64,000 bases of DNA from NCBI GenBank assembly GCA_018402765.1, contig JAGYIE010000001.1, positions 558,001 through 622,000 of the forward strand. Direction: 5' to 3'. Source of the DNA: Vicingaceae bacterium. Its GTDB lineage: Bacteria > Bacteroidota > Bacteroidia > Flavobacteriales_E > Vicingaceae. Made by a program: the position numbers and the translations under genes. The notes under the pieces are model-generated. The model did not search any database and was not told where the DNA came from. It saw only the letters and a program-made list of their open reading frames with translations. The stretch's first letter is position 1. The number at the start of each line of letters is the position of its first letter. Shown in pieces: positions 25,730 to 33,965 of this stretch.

Positions 25730-26012
25730 TCACGTATTTAAATTAATCGACGGAAACTTTGGTAACGATGATGCAGAAAGAATTTTAATCGCCTTGGTTA
25801 GCAATAAAATAAAATTTCACAACGTCGATTCTTTTAGAATTCAAGAACGCTTTAATGGAAATATTTCACATTCAGAAAAAAGAGTAAAAGAATTAACTGC
25901 TGTTAAAGAAACACTTAAAGAACTGATTGCGGATGCAAAAGAGAATAATCTAGATTTTAAAATCAATTGCACTGTAAATATTGAATTGGTTGCATCAAAG
26001 GACATTGTTTAA
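25719..26012 (+). CDS. hypothetical soluble protein
   Basis: This protein of about 97 residues has no signal peptide or membrane helix. The pattern beta-alpha-beta with an AERILIALVSNKIKFHNVD segment and a middle helix SEKRVKELTAVKETLKELI suggests a small alpha/beta fold. I do not recognise the family. It overlaps the preceding small membrane protein and ends 3 bp before the Sua5 gene, so it belongs to the same operon. ATG 25719 or 25713 could be the start. Confidence 0.65.
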   Translation: MKNNHVFKLIDGNFGNDDAERILIALVSNKIKFHNVDSFRIQERFNGNISHSEKRVKELTAVKETLKELIADAKENNLDFKINCTVNIELVASKDIV

Positions 26013-26015
26013 CAT

Positions 26016-26975
26016 ATGAATTCACTAATTAGCAAAGATTTAGAAGCAGCAGCGCAGCTGTTACTTAATGGCAACGTGGTAGGAGTGCCCACTGAAACAG
26101 TATATGGACTGGGTGCATCAATTTACAATACTACTGCCATTGACTATATTTTTGAATTAAAAAAGCGACCTAAATCAAATCCACTTATTGTCCATACTTC
26201 ATCTATTGAGCAAGTTCAAAAACTAACGACAGCCTTTCCTGATAAGGCCAAACAATTAGCAAATTATTTTTGGCCCGGTTCACTTACAATGGTTCTTCCA
26301 AAATCAGCAACGGTTCCTAATCAAATAACCGCAAACAAATCAACTGTTGCAATTCGGATACCAAACCACCCAGTATTTTTAAAATTGATTGATTTAGTCG
26401 GGCCTATAGCAGCTCCTAGCGCTAACCCCTATGAAAGAATTAGTCCTACAACTGCAAAACATGTGGCAAACTACTTTCCAACAGGCCTTCCCTTAATTTT
26501 AGATGGAGGTTCTTGTGAAAAGGGTATAGAATCTACAATTATTGGATTCGATGATCATGAAGTAATAGTTTATCGATTAGGTTCAATAAGTGTTGAAGAA
26601 ATTGAATCCATAGTGGGAAAAGTAACAGTTAAAAATGAAGTTAATGGAACTTATACTTCTCCCGGTATGGTGTTAAAACACTATGCTCCCATTACAAAAA
26701 CAATTGTTACAAATTCAATTGAAGAATATATTGATGAGTTCAGAAATAAGAAAATTGGAGTTATCCGATTTAAAGATGATTCAACTTTTCCAAATGTAGC
26801 AAAACAACTTACATTATCTAAAAAAGGAGATTTAACTGAAGCTGCAGCGAACATCTACGCTTTTATGCACATTCTAGACCAATTAAAATTAGACTTTATG
26901 CTAATTGAACCTATGCCCAATAACAGTTTAGGCCGATCTATAAACGATAGATTAAAACGCGCAACACATCTTTAA
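26016..26975 (+). CDS. tsaC: L-threonylcarbamoyladenylate synthase (Sua5 type)
   Basis: This 319-residue enzyme makes threonylcarbamoyl-AMP from Thr, bicarbonate and ATP, the first step of the t6A37 tRNA modification. The YrdC domain (about 1-200) holds GVPTETVYGLGASIY and KKRPKSNPLIVH. The extra C-terminal Sua5 domain (about 225-319) starts after SPGMVLKHYAP. Bicarbonate is a substrate of this enzyme, and the gene lies next to an SbtA-like permease; this may be coincidence. Confidence 0.93.
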   Translation: MNSLISKDLEAAAQLLLNGNVVGVPTETVYGLGASIYNTTAIDYIFELKKRPKSNPLIVHTSSIEQVQKLTTAFPDKAKQLANYFWPGSLTMVLPKSATVPNQITANKSTVAIRIPNHPVFLKLIDLVGPIAAPSANPYERISPTTAKHVANYFPTGLPLILDGGSCEKGIESTIIGFDDHEVIVYRLGSISVEEIESIVGKVTVKNEVNGTYTSPGMVLKHYAPITKTIVTNSIEEYIDEFRNKKIGVIRFKDDSTFPNVAKQLTLSKKGDLTEAAANIYAFMHILDQLKLDFMLIEPMPNNSLGRSINDRLKRATHL

Positions 26976-27002
26976 TTTTTATATTCCAAATACCTAATCC
27001 AC

Positions 27003-27971
27003 ATGAATTTAGATTTACTCATCGATAATTTAACGAATCCTGCACTTTTATTTTTTGTCTTAGGAATCGTTGCTGTAAGGCTTAAAAGTGATTTAGAAAT
27101 TCCTGCAAACTCATCAAAGTTCATTTCTTTGTATTTGTTATTTGCCATAGGGTTTAATGGTGGAAGAGAACTAGCTCATAGTGAATTAAATTCAGAAATA
27201 ATTTATGCAATGTTATTTGGAATCCTATCCGCTTCCATTATACCAATTTATACCTTTTTTATCTTAAAAAGACAACTAAGTATCGAAAATTCTGGAGCTA
27301 TTGCCGCTTCTTACGGTTCTATTAGTGCGGTTACTTTTGTGACTGCAGTTATGTTCTTAGAAGCTTTGCAAATACCTTACAGTGGATACATGGTAGCTGT
27401 TATGGCACTAATGGAAGCTCCGGCAATTATCGTTGGCGTGATTTTAATTAAAATTTATAAAAAGAAAGACCCTAATGCTCGAGTAATTAGTATTGTTTCT
27501 GTTATAAAACATGCACTGACCAATGGTAGTGTGATTTTAATTCTTGGTAGTCTAATAATTGGTTTATTGGCAAGTGAAAAACAATCAATGGGAATTGAAC
27601 CATTTACCACTGACTTATTTAAAGGATTTTTAGCGATATTCCTTCTAGATATGGGCATTATCTCAGGTAAAAAATTATTTGATTTCCTAAAAAGTGGTTG
27701 GTTTACCACCTCTTTTGCTATCATAATTCCCTTGATCAATGGAAGTCTCGTTGCGGTAATAAGTAGCTGGATATCTGACTCAGTAGGAAACAGACTAATG
27801 TTTTGTATTTTAGCAGCAAGTGCGTCCTATATTGCGGTTCCTGCAGCAATTAAAATTGCGGTTCCAAAAGCCAATCCAGGTATTTTTATCCCTATGGCTT
27901 TAGCGATCACCTTTCCATTCAATGTAACTTTTGGTATGCCTATCTATTTATGGATAATCAACTATTTCTAG
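27003..27971 (+). CDS. sbtA: SbtA-type sodium-dependent bicarbonate permease
   Basis: This 322-residue inner-membrane permease has about ten helices arranged as an inverted repeat. The start NPALLFFVLGIVAVRLKSDLEIP and LLFAIGFNGGREL are characteristic of the SbtA family (PF05982), as are the second-half features GSISAVTFVTAVMFLEA and ASASYIAVPAAIKIAVPKANP. The family includes Na+/HCO3- symporters of cyanobacteria. No SbtB (PII-like) gene is adjacent. With the SulP transporter 4 kb away it may supply bicarbonate for anaplerotic carboxylation. The substrate is inferred from the family. Confidence 0.85.
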   Translation: MNLDLLIDNLTNPALLFFVLGIVAVRLKSDLEIPANSSKFISLYLLFAIGFNGGRELAHSELNSEIIYAMLFGILSASIIPIYTFFILKRQLSIENSGAIAASYGSISAVTFVTAVMFLEALQIPYSGYMVAVMALMEAPAIIVGVILIKIYKKKDPNARVISIVSVIKHALTNGSVILILGSLIIGLLASEKQSMGIEPFTTDLFKGFLAIFLLDMGIISGKKLFDFLKSGWFTTSFAIIIPLINGSLVAVISSWISDSVGNRLMFCILAASASYIAVPAAIKIAVPKANPGIFIPMALAITFPFNVTFGMPIYLWIINYF

Positions 27972-28017
27972 GGCTCAATTTATCTAACCCAATTGATTTA
28001 AATTATTTACTAGCAGC

Positions 28018-28463
28018 CTAACCAAACATCTTCATTAGCAAATCGCTACATCTTTTAACTGGATTTTGGCGGAACAGGTTTTCATCCTCAGCAATTTTCA
28101 TAAAAAGACCATCTGCTTCTACAGCTGCGCTATTCAATGACAATTCTACTTCATGTACTTGATTCTCTAATCCTTTAGACCTTAAATCTTTGGCAACATT
28201 TGTGTAATGTCCCCAGAAAAGGAATTCTTACTACGGGTTAATTAGCATAGCCCACTGCTTTGGAAAAGTTGTAATTCCTGTAGTTGTTCCCCTTAATTAA
28301 AAGCTTCCTTTAGGCCTGCCCTCATTTTCAAAACTTAAAGTGCGGAGAATGTAATTTGAGGAGAACCCAATATATATCTGCCTAAATCTTTAGCAATTGG
28401 CTTCAGTGCTTTACAACCTGTTAAAAGTAGTATTTCAATACCTAAAATAATGAAAAATTTAAT
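28018..28463 (-). pseudogene. DUF4197 lipoprotein pseudogene
   Basis: Pieces in several frames on the minus strand rebuild a DUF4197 protein. A lipoprotein signal ends ILLLTGCKAL (from about 28450; its first codon is ATT, not ATG). A middle part reads GTTTGITTFPKQWA. The C-terminal frame VAKDLRSKGLENQVHEVELS runs to NPVKRCSDLLMKMFG and stops at TAG 28018-28020. Several frameshifts, stops and an internal deletion of most of the central domain make it non-functional. The gap from 27972 to the K+ channel holds nothing else I can name. Confidence 0.75.
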
Positions 28464-28598
28464 GCGCCAAAGTTAACCAGTTTATAATAATTGAGCTGAT
28501 TCAATTCTACGAAGTAAACCATTTTGCGAATCAGTCGATTTATTTAATATAAAACGGCTATTCAGTTTTTGTCTAAGATTTCAGTAGTCAATATTTGT

Positions 28599-28606
28599 TA
28601 TATTTG
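28599..28606 (+). promoter_or_regulatory. -7 box upstream of the two-helix K+ channel
   Basis: TATATTTG is an exact match to TAnnTTTG. Transcription would start near 28612, just at the first codons of the open frame, so the leader would be extremely short. No -33 element is evident. Confidence 0.5.
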
Positions 28607-28613
28607 ACAAAAA

Positions 28614-29015
28614 ATAGCTATCAAAGATTTTCTATTTATACGCACCTTAGTTTCTTTCTTAAGAAATGATGACTATCGAGATTTACTGATTACGACATTC
28701 ATCACCTTAGCCATTGGCAGCGCTGTATATCACTATTTAGAAGGTTGGAGTTGGTTGGATTGTATTTATTTTTCGATTATCACATTAACAACAGTCGGAT
28801 ATGGTGATTTTTCACCACAAACAGATGAAGGTAAGTTATTTACGATTGTTTATATCCTAATAGGAGTGGGTATAATTCTAAGTTTTATTAATACTGTTTA
28901 CTCCCACTATAAAGATGTAAAAACGGACGACAAACTACCAATCAAAAGATACCATAAAAAGTACAGAAGGCGTAAAAGTAGTTCATCAGAAAAAGCTGAT
29001 GGAAAAGATGATTAG
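28614..29015 (+). CDS. two-transmembrane potassium channel without a canonical start codon
   Basis: The frame is open from 28608 and encodes TM1 (LLITTFITLAIGSAVYHYLE), the pore with TVGYGD (28796-28813), TM2 (LFTIVYILIGVGIILSFI) and a basic tail. This is a complete small Ion_trans_2 channel. No in-frame ATG, GTG or TTG precedes TM1. The expected start is ATA at 28614 (IAIKDFLF), or TTG 28604 if the A6 run at 28609-28614 were one base shorter. A start at TTG 28755 would delete TM1. It is either a gene with a non-standard start or a recently inactivated one. Confidence 0.6.
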   Translation: MAIKDFLFIRTLVSFLRNDDYRDLLITTFITLAIGSAVYHYLEGWSWLDCIYFSIITLTTVGYGDFSPQTDEGKLFTIVYILIGVGIILSFINTVYSHYKDVKTDDKLPIKRYHKKYRRRKSSSSEKADGKDD

Positions 29016-29058
29016 TATTATCTGCTCTATATCCGTGAAGTTCAAGTTACTTAAAACT

Positions 29059-29520
29059 GGGTCGTCCTAAAGTAGGTTATCAAAATTAGTGAATAAAATT
29101 GGTGAAAAGCATTGAGAATATTCTCACTGCTTTTTTGGTGATTTCATATTTAAACTCAAAGGTCTTATTTCATTGTATGCTTATATCAATTAAGCTATTA
29201 GCGTCCTTAATTTCTTTTAATCTTGACATTTATAGATTACAAACTCATGTTTTAAGATTCCGTTTATTCTTTCAGCAAATGTATGTTGGTAGCAATCGTA
29301 TCCATCTTTCATTGATGGGATTATTTTATTCATATCTATTTCTTTCTGATAAATAGAGTAGCAATACTGCAATCCTCTATCAGAGTGATGAATTAATGGT
29401 AAAGTGCCGGATCTGTTCTTTACAGCTACTTGTAATGCTTTCACTACATTTTCTGCACTCATATCATCACTTAAATGATGTCCTACTATTTTTCTGCTAT
29501 ATGTATCAGCTCCGAAGGGT
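29059..29520 (-). mobile_element. remnant of an IS3-family insertion sequence (orfB 3' part)
   Basis: The minus strand encodes ADTYSRKIVGHHLSDDMSAE (from about 29512), then PLIHHSDRGLQYCYSIYQ and HTFAERINGILKHEF. This is the DDE integrase domain of IS3 OrfB, keeping one Asp (HHSD) and the Glu (AER). A stop follows (29217-29219). Later conserved residues (PLSLNMKSPKKQ) appear in another frame, so the end is decayed too. GTCGTCCTAAAGTAGGTTAT at 29061-29080 resembles an IS3 terminal repeat. The 5' half, including orfA and the first catalytic Asp, is missing. Confidence 0.75.
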
Positions 29521-29689
29521 TTGCAAATCTTCGGAAAATGCTTTCATAATTAAATGAGGGCCAACACGACAGCATCTTGGTTAAACAATGGAATCATTTC
29601 TTGCTCTACAATTCGTATCGCTATAGTATCAGGCAATACGCCTTCAAATCCATACCGCGCAGCTATAAACACCTGCCCGTTAATCATAA
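29521..29689. other. unassigned stretch between IS3 remnant and terminator
   Basis: The minus strand holds an open frame (YGFEGVLPDTIAIRIVEQEM region) that runs backwards through the downstream terminator, so its start cannot be real. It may be the tail of a gene cut by the IS3 element, but I cannot name it. Short arms TCCGAAG / CTTCGGA at 29512-29536 form a weak hairpin. Confidence 0.3.
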
Positions 29690-29724
29690 AAAAGGGGTTC
29701 GAATAAACATATTCGACCCCTAAA
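29690..29724 (-). terminator. terminator of the peroxiredoxin gene
   Basis: Arms GGGGTTCGAATA (29694-29705) and TATTCGACCCC (29710-29720) pair with one bulged base and a 4-nt loop. On the minus strand the 3' side runs into a T-tract (A-run 29689-29693 on plus). It lies 20 bp past the gene's stop codon. Confidence 0.85.
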
Positions 29725-29741
29725 AATTTAATCAATACCGC

Positions 29742-30458
29742 TTATTTTTTAAGAATACGGCCCAAAACTAGATCTTTATCTAGTTTTTTGGTACAGAAAA
29801 ACCAATCTTTACAATCCAATTCTTCCGTGTCATTCATTCGCTCTTTTGCTACTCCACAAGATCCTGCAGGAGAAATAATTACATCATCTCCAGGCACCCA
29901 ATCTGCAGGTGTTGCTACATTAAACTCATCTGAAGTTTGAAGCGCTATCAGTGTTCTGTATATCTCTTGGAAATTTCTACCTGTACTTAGCGGATAATAA
30001 AGAATTGTTCTAATAATTCCTTTGGGATCAATAAAGAAAACTGCTCTTACAGCTTGAGTCGTGCTTTCTCCTGGCTGAATCATGCCATACTTTTTAGCAA
30101 CATTCATTGAGATATCCTCAATCAACGGAAAATTAACCTCCACATCTTTCATTCCTTTGTATTCAATTTTCTCTTTGATGGTTCTCAACCATGCAATATG
30201 GCTATATAAACCATCAATTGAAAGTCCAATTAATTCAGTATTTGCCTTTTTAAAATCATCATGCATTACAGCAAATGTCATAAACTCTGATGTGCACACT
30301 GGCGTAAAATCAGCAGGATGACTAAATAGTATAGTCCATTGACCTTTATAATCACTCGGGAAATTGATATCCCCTTGGGTAGTTTTTGCAGTAAATTCTG
30401 GAGCTTGATCTCCAATTCTGGGCATAAATACAATTTGTTGTTCTTTTATATCTTCCAT
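29742..30458 (-). CDS. peroxiredoxin (Prx6/archaeal-type, AhpC/TSA family)
   Basis: This 238-residue cytosolic thiol peroxidase reduces hydrogen peroxide, alkyl hydroperoxides and possibly peroxynitrite. The peroxidatic cysteine is Cys55 in HPADFTPVCTSEF. The C-terminal arm carries a second pair in CKDWFFC (216-222), like the C-x-D-W-W-F-C arm of archaeal Prx6-type enzymes, where these cysteines resolve the sulfenic acid. The length fits that subgroup. It is monocistronic, with its own terminator and a TAnnTTTG box upstream. Confidence 0.92.
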   Translation of the reverse strand: MEDIKEQQIVFMPRIGDQAPEFTAKTTQGDINFPSDYKGQWTILFSHPADFTPVCTSEFMTFAVMHDDFKKANTELIGLSIDGLYSHIAWLRTIKEKIEYKGMKDVEVNFPLIEDISMNVAKKYGMIQPGESTTQAVRAVFFIDPKGIIRTILYYPLSTGRNFQEIYRTLIALQTSDEFNVATPADWVPGDDVIISPAGSCGVAKERMNDTEELDCKDWFFCTKKLDKDLVLGRILKK

Positions 30459-30484
30459 AATAATTACGTATTTTATTTATACCG

Positions 30485-30492
30485 CAAATTTA
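30485..30492 (-). promoter_or_regulatory. -7 box of the peroxiredoxin promoter
   Basis: The minus strand reads TAAATTTG, an exact TAnnTTTG match, 26 bp before the peroxiredoxin start codon. No good -33 element is seen. Confidence 0.55.
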
Positions 30493-30621
30493 TGTTACAC
30501 AGACTAGCCGGTAAGCTACATTTGTTACAAAAGGCTATTTTTAGCTTTAATTATACTCATGTATACTCGTTCCCGCCGTCTTGCGGTCTTTGATCCATTA
30601 AGCGAAAACTTCTATCCGGTG

Positions 30622-31137
30622 CTAATCAATTGACCTCCAAATAGAGTCCGTATTGCTATTAAACCAATCAAACTTTCCATTGGTAGTTATAAACTGGTCT
30701 AAAGTTAGCTCATCCAAAGCACCGTCAATAAAAGCATAAAAGTTTAAATCCTCTACTTTTAAACTATCTAATGTCGGTTGGCCATTTCGCTTATTGAGAA
30801 TATTCGTTTTTAAGGTGGGTGTGGTTAAGGAGATACTTCCGATTTCTAGCGATCTACTAAATAAAAGAGCAAAAAGATCAAAATCTTTTACTGCAAAAGA
30901 TTCAGCTGTTCCAATATATTCGAATTTACTGCTGTCTATAGGATATGCAAAAGACAAATTAGGTAACTCGAGTTTTCTATCCCACAAGCTAATAGAAACA
31001 TCCTCATAATCATAGTAAAAGTTCGATCCCAACTTTGTTTTAAGCTCTTCTGCTAATTTGTTTTTAAATAGGAAAATCAGACCCAAAATACCAATTAGCA
31101 GCGATATGATAAGAAGTATGATTACCTTTTTACTCAT
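30622..31137 (-). CDS. truncated AsmA-like membrane-anchored protein
   Basis: This 171-residue protein has one N-terminal membrane helix (VIILLIISLLIGILGLIFLF) followed by beta-rich sequence (YYDYEDVSISLWDRKLELPN, FDLFALLFSRSLEIGSISLT). It resembles the first part of AsmA/DUF748-like proteins, which are usually 500 residues or more and repeat this beta pattern. It ends abruptly after WFNSNTDSIWRSID, and no continuation is visible downstream in other frames. A truncated remnant is likely; a short independent protein cannot be excluded. Confidence 0.5.
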   Translation of the reverse strand: MSKKVIILLIISLLIGILGLIFLFKNKLAEELKTKLGSNFYYDYEDVSISLWDRKLELPNLSFAYPIDSSKFEYIGTAESFAVKDFDLFALLFSRSLEIGSISLTTPTLKTNILNKRNGQPTLDSLKVEDLNFYAFIDGALDELTLDQFITTNGKFDWFNSNTDSIWRSID

Positions 31138-31230
31138 GAACTCGAATTTAATTCCTCTGTAAATGAATAAAGATATTGTTCACTAAAGTTAGGGAAGTTG
31201 TATTTATTAAGCAGGCAAATGGCTAACATC

Positions 31231-31276
31231 AAAAAAAGATTGAGATGTGCTAAAGTCTATGCTCATCTCAATCTTT
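31231..31276 (-). terminator. terminator of the TonB receptor operon
   Basis: Perfect 13-bp arms AAAGATTGAGATG (31235-31247) and CATCTCAATCTTT (31264-31276), 16-nt loop. On the minus strand they are followed by a run of T (A-run 31231-31237 on plus). It is 10 bp past the receptor stop. Confidence 0.9.
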
Positions 31277-31285
31277 CTAAAAGTT

Positions 31286-33559
31286 CTACTTTTCTGAATC
31301 TTTCGCAATTCTAAACCTAAATCCGGCGTAGACCATTCGTCCAAAAATTGGTCCCCAAACTAAACCACTGTCAAACTCTGAGCCTGCACCTAAAGGATTA
31401 TCAGCATCAATTATTGGATTTTCTTGGCGGTAATTGCCAATATTTTCCATTCCTGCATACACATCCCATCGTTTATTAAACGTGCGTGTAATTTGAGCAT
31501 TAGCAGTTATAAATCCAGGTGAAGTTAGCGGTCGCTGATTATCTGAAGCATTTATAGACGTAGAAGGAATTCGTTGCTCTCCCAAAAATTGAACAGTTGC
31601 ATCAAATTTCCAATTTCCACCCTTCGCATTGGTTTTAGTTTCATAACCGATATTTGAAAAGATCCGGTGCATTGCAGTCAATGGTTTTTGCTTAAAACCA
31701 ATTTGATAGTCCGTCTTTACATCCAAATAGCGGTAAGCTACTTTTACATCTACAAACTTTAAAACTTCATAACTTAATTCAGCTTGAATACTTGTAGCGT
31801 ATGACTGCCCATCTAAATTGTAAAACTTTACCGTTCTCGCATCTTCCAAGTCATAAACGACTTGATTTTCAAATCGGGTATGGTAAACATCTACACCGAT
31901 ATATCCATCTCTATAGGCCAATCGGAAATCCTTAGTTAAATTTAAACCAAAGTTATAAGCTCGCTCTTGCTTCAAGCCAAAAGGAATACTGTTTTGATTT
32001 CCCATTAATTGAAATGATCTAGCGCTAGCAAACATCCCTTGATTTTCAGCAAAAATATTGACAGTCCTTTGTCCACTTCCGGCAACAGCTCTAAACACTA
32101 ATTTTTCTGAAGCTGCCCATCGAGCATGTAAGCGAGGCGTAAAATATGTTCCATAAATCGAATTGTAATCACCTCTTAATCCACCTACCAATGAGAAGGT
32201 ATTGCTAGGAGCAAATGTATATTCTATAAATACACCCGGAACGCTCTCAGTTCTATTAAACGTAGAGTCATAAGCGATTTCCTCGAATCGATCGTAAACG
32301 AAACTTGCTCCTGTGGTGATGGTGTGTTGATCGTTTTTAATTTGAGTTCGGTATAGATAATTTAAATAAACCGACTCCTGTAATGCATCATAATCATTTG
32401 ATCCAAAATTAGATGTCTGCTTATGCCTACTCACAGAACCTTGCAAACCCATACTTTTGTAAGGCTTATTTCCAAACACATAACCAGACTTCCCAAATAC
32501 CTCAATTCGCTCTGTATTAATTTCTAAGCCAAATTTAGGTTGTAAGTTTTGGGCAATTGACGGCTCATATCCCGGTTGTCCTCCTACTCTATAGTCATTT
32601 ACATACCAAACTCCTAGTTGAGCAGCTAGTCCTTCGTTGCCATAATACTTCCATCGGTTAATTACATTTATTTGATTTCCTGTGGGAAAATCCATAAATC
32701 CATCTGAGTTATTATCGACTTCGAAGGGTCTTGCACTTCCATGAAGTAATAACATGGTGCTCCACTTATCCGTGACTTGATAGTTTTGATTAAAATTTAA
32801 CTCTGCTCTACCAGATTGATTGAGATACATATTTACGAAGAGTTCTTCTTCTTCAGGTTTTTTAAGTTCTACATTAATCTGACCTGCAATACTCTCATAC
32901 CCATTAACCACAGTTCCTACTCCTTTTGACAACTGCATTGATTTAATCCAGACACCAGGAATAAAAGTCAAACCATATGCACTACCAAGACCTCGAACTC
33001 CGGGCATATTCTCACGACTGATAAAGGTGTTTGGGCCTTCTAGACCTAACATCCTAATTTTTCGTGTACCCGTTACAGCATCCGTAATAGCCACATCTAT
33101 GGATGGAATCGTTTCGAAACTTTCAGACAGATTACAACAAGCTGCTTTTTGCAACTGTTTTTCAGTAATTTGTTCTACTTTTTTGCTATTCATATACGAA
33201 ATAGAAGAGCCAGTTTCTCGAACAGTAATTTCTACTTCATCTAATTGAACTGAATTCTCAAGCTGAATAACAATGGATGTTTGTCCTTTCCTTACTATTA
33301 CTGTATCAGAAGTATACCCTACAGAACTTACCACAAGTGAATATAAGTTCACAGGCCTTTTGATACTGAAAGTACCATCCTTTAGTGTGGTTGTCCCGGA
33401 GTAAGAATTAAGCCAATATACGTTGGCAAATGGAACGGGCTCTCCCGAAGTGGCAGTTACTTTTCCATTAATCGTTTGTGCTGAGATTTCCCCAATTGCA
33501 AAAATAATGCAACAAGCAAACCCTAGCAATTTTGCTAAGTTGTGCATTGTGTTATTCAT
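31286..33559 (-). CDS. TonB-dependent receptor, probably for copper or another soft metal
   Basis: This 757-residue outer-membrane receptor has a signal peptide (residues 1-27). A carboxypeptidase-like beta domain follows (about 28-110; INGKVTATSGEPVPFANVYW). The plug (about 115-235) carries an unusual Cys-Cys pair in KAACCNLSESFETIPS, and a 22-strand-type barrel follows. It lies downstream of an HMA metal-binding protein and an HYC_CC_PP protein, both linked to copper. I infer that this operon handles copper or a similar metal. Direction of transport and ligand are not shown. Confidence 0.88.
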   Translation of the reverse strand: MNNTMHNLAKLLGFACCIIFAIGEISAQTINGKVTATSGEPVPFANVYWLNSYSGTTTLKDGTFSIKRPVNLYSLVVSSVGYTSDTVIVRKGQTSIVIQLENSVQLDEVEITVRETGSSISYMNSKKVEQITEKQLQKAACCNLSESFETIPSIDVAITDAVTGTRKIRMLGLEGPNTFISRENMPGVRGLGSAYGLTFIPGVWIKSMQLSKGVGTVVNGYESIAGQINVELKKPEEEELFVNMYLNQSGRAELNFNQNYQVTDKWSTMLLLHGSARPFEVDNNSDGFMDFPTGNQINVINRWKYYGNEGLAAQLGVWYVNDYRVGGQPGYEPSIAQNLQPKFGLEINTERIEVFGKSGYVFGNKPYKSMGLQGSVSRHKQTSNFGSNDYDALQESVYLNYLYRTQIKNDQHTITTGASFVYDRFEEIAYDSTFNRTESVPGVFIEYTFAPSNTFSLVGGLRGDYNSIYGTYFTPRLHARWAASEKLVFRAVAGSGQRTVNIFAENQGMFASARSFQLMGNQNSIPFGLKQERAYNFGLNLTKDFRLAYRDGYIGVDVYHTRFENQVVYDLEDARTVKFYNLDGQSYATSIQAELSYEVLKFVDVKVAYRYLDVKTDYQIGFKQKPLTAMHRIFSNIGYETKTNAKGGNWKFDATVQFLGEQRIPSTSINASDNQRPLTSPGFITANAQITRTFNKRWDVYAGMENIGNYRQENPIIDADNPLGAGSEFDSGLVWGPIFGRMVYAGFRFRIAKDSEK

Positions 33560-33566
33560 TTAAGAA

Positions 33567-33914
33567 TTAGTGAGAATTGATTCCGTCGTCGTATTTACAG
33601 CAGTCCGGTAATGATTTATAGGCAACGCTATCTGCAGGCTGTTCACCGATTCTGTGTCCTGTTTTAGCAACAGACTCACGAATCGTTTCTTCATCAACCT
33701 TCTTACCGTTATAAACCAAATGAAGAATTTTATCGGTCTTATGCCATTCGGCAAATTTTACCCCTGTAGTTCTCATAGCAGCTCCTTCAATGCGTTCTTT
33801 ACACATCTTACAAACTCCTTCTACATGTATTTCTAGTTTTTCATTTTTTGACTGCGCTGTTAAGCCATTGGATAGGATTGCAAAAAAGGCAATCAGTATA
33901 AATTTGATTTTCAT
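33567..33914 (-). CDS. exported heavy-metal-associated (HMA) domain protein
   Basis: This 115-residue protein has a signal peptide (ILIAFFAILSNGLTA) and a ferredoxin-like HMA domain with the metal motif CKMCKERIEGAA (about residues 36-47; M-x-C-x-x-C variant). A C-terminal PDCCKYDDG follows, giving a second Cys pair. It is probably a periplasmic copper or other soft-metal binder that passes the ion to or from the receptor encoded 7 bp downstream. It is in the same operon as the HYC_CC_PP gene. Confidence 0.85.
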   Translation of the reverse strand: MKIKFILIAFFAILSNGLTAQSKNEKLEIHVEGVCKMCKERIEGAAMRTTGVKFAEWHKTDKILHLVYNGKKVDEETIRESVAKTGHRIGEQPADSVAYKSLPDCCKYDDGINSH

Positions 33915-33965
33915 GATTCTAATTTTTAATGATACTATAATTAAACTATTGATTAGTCTATACTA

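Noticed and set aside
29550-29735. 61-codon minus-strand frame after the peroxiredoxin gene
   Set aside because: Its first third is the terminator hairpin itself, so it cannot be a gene with that start.
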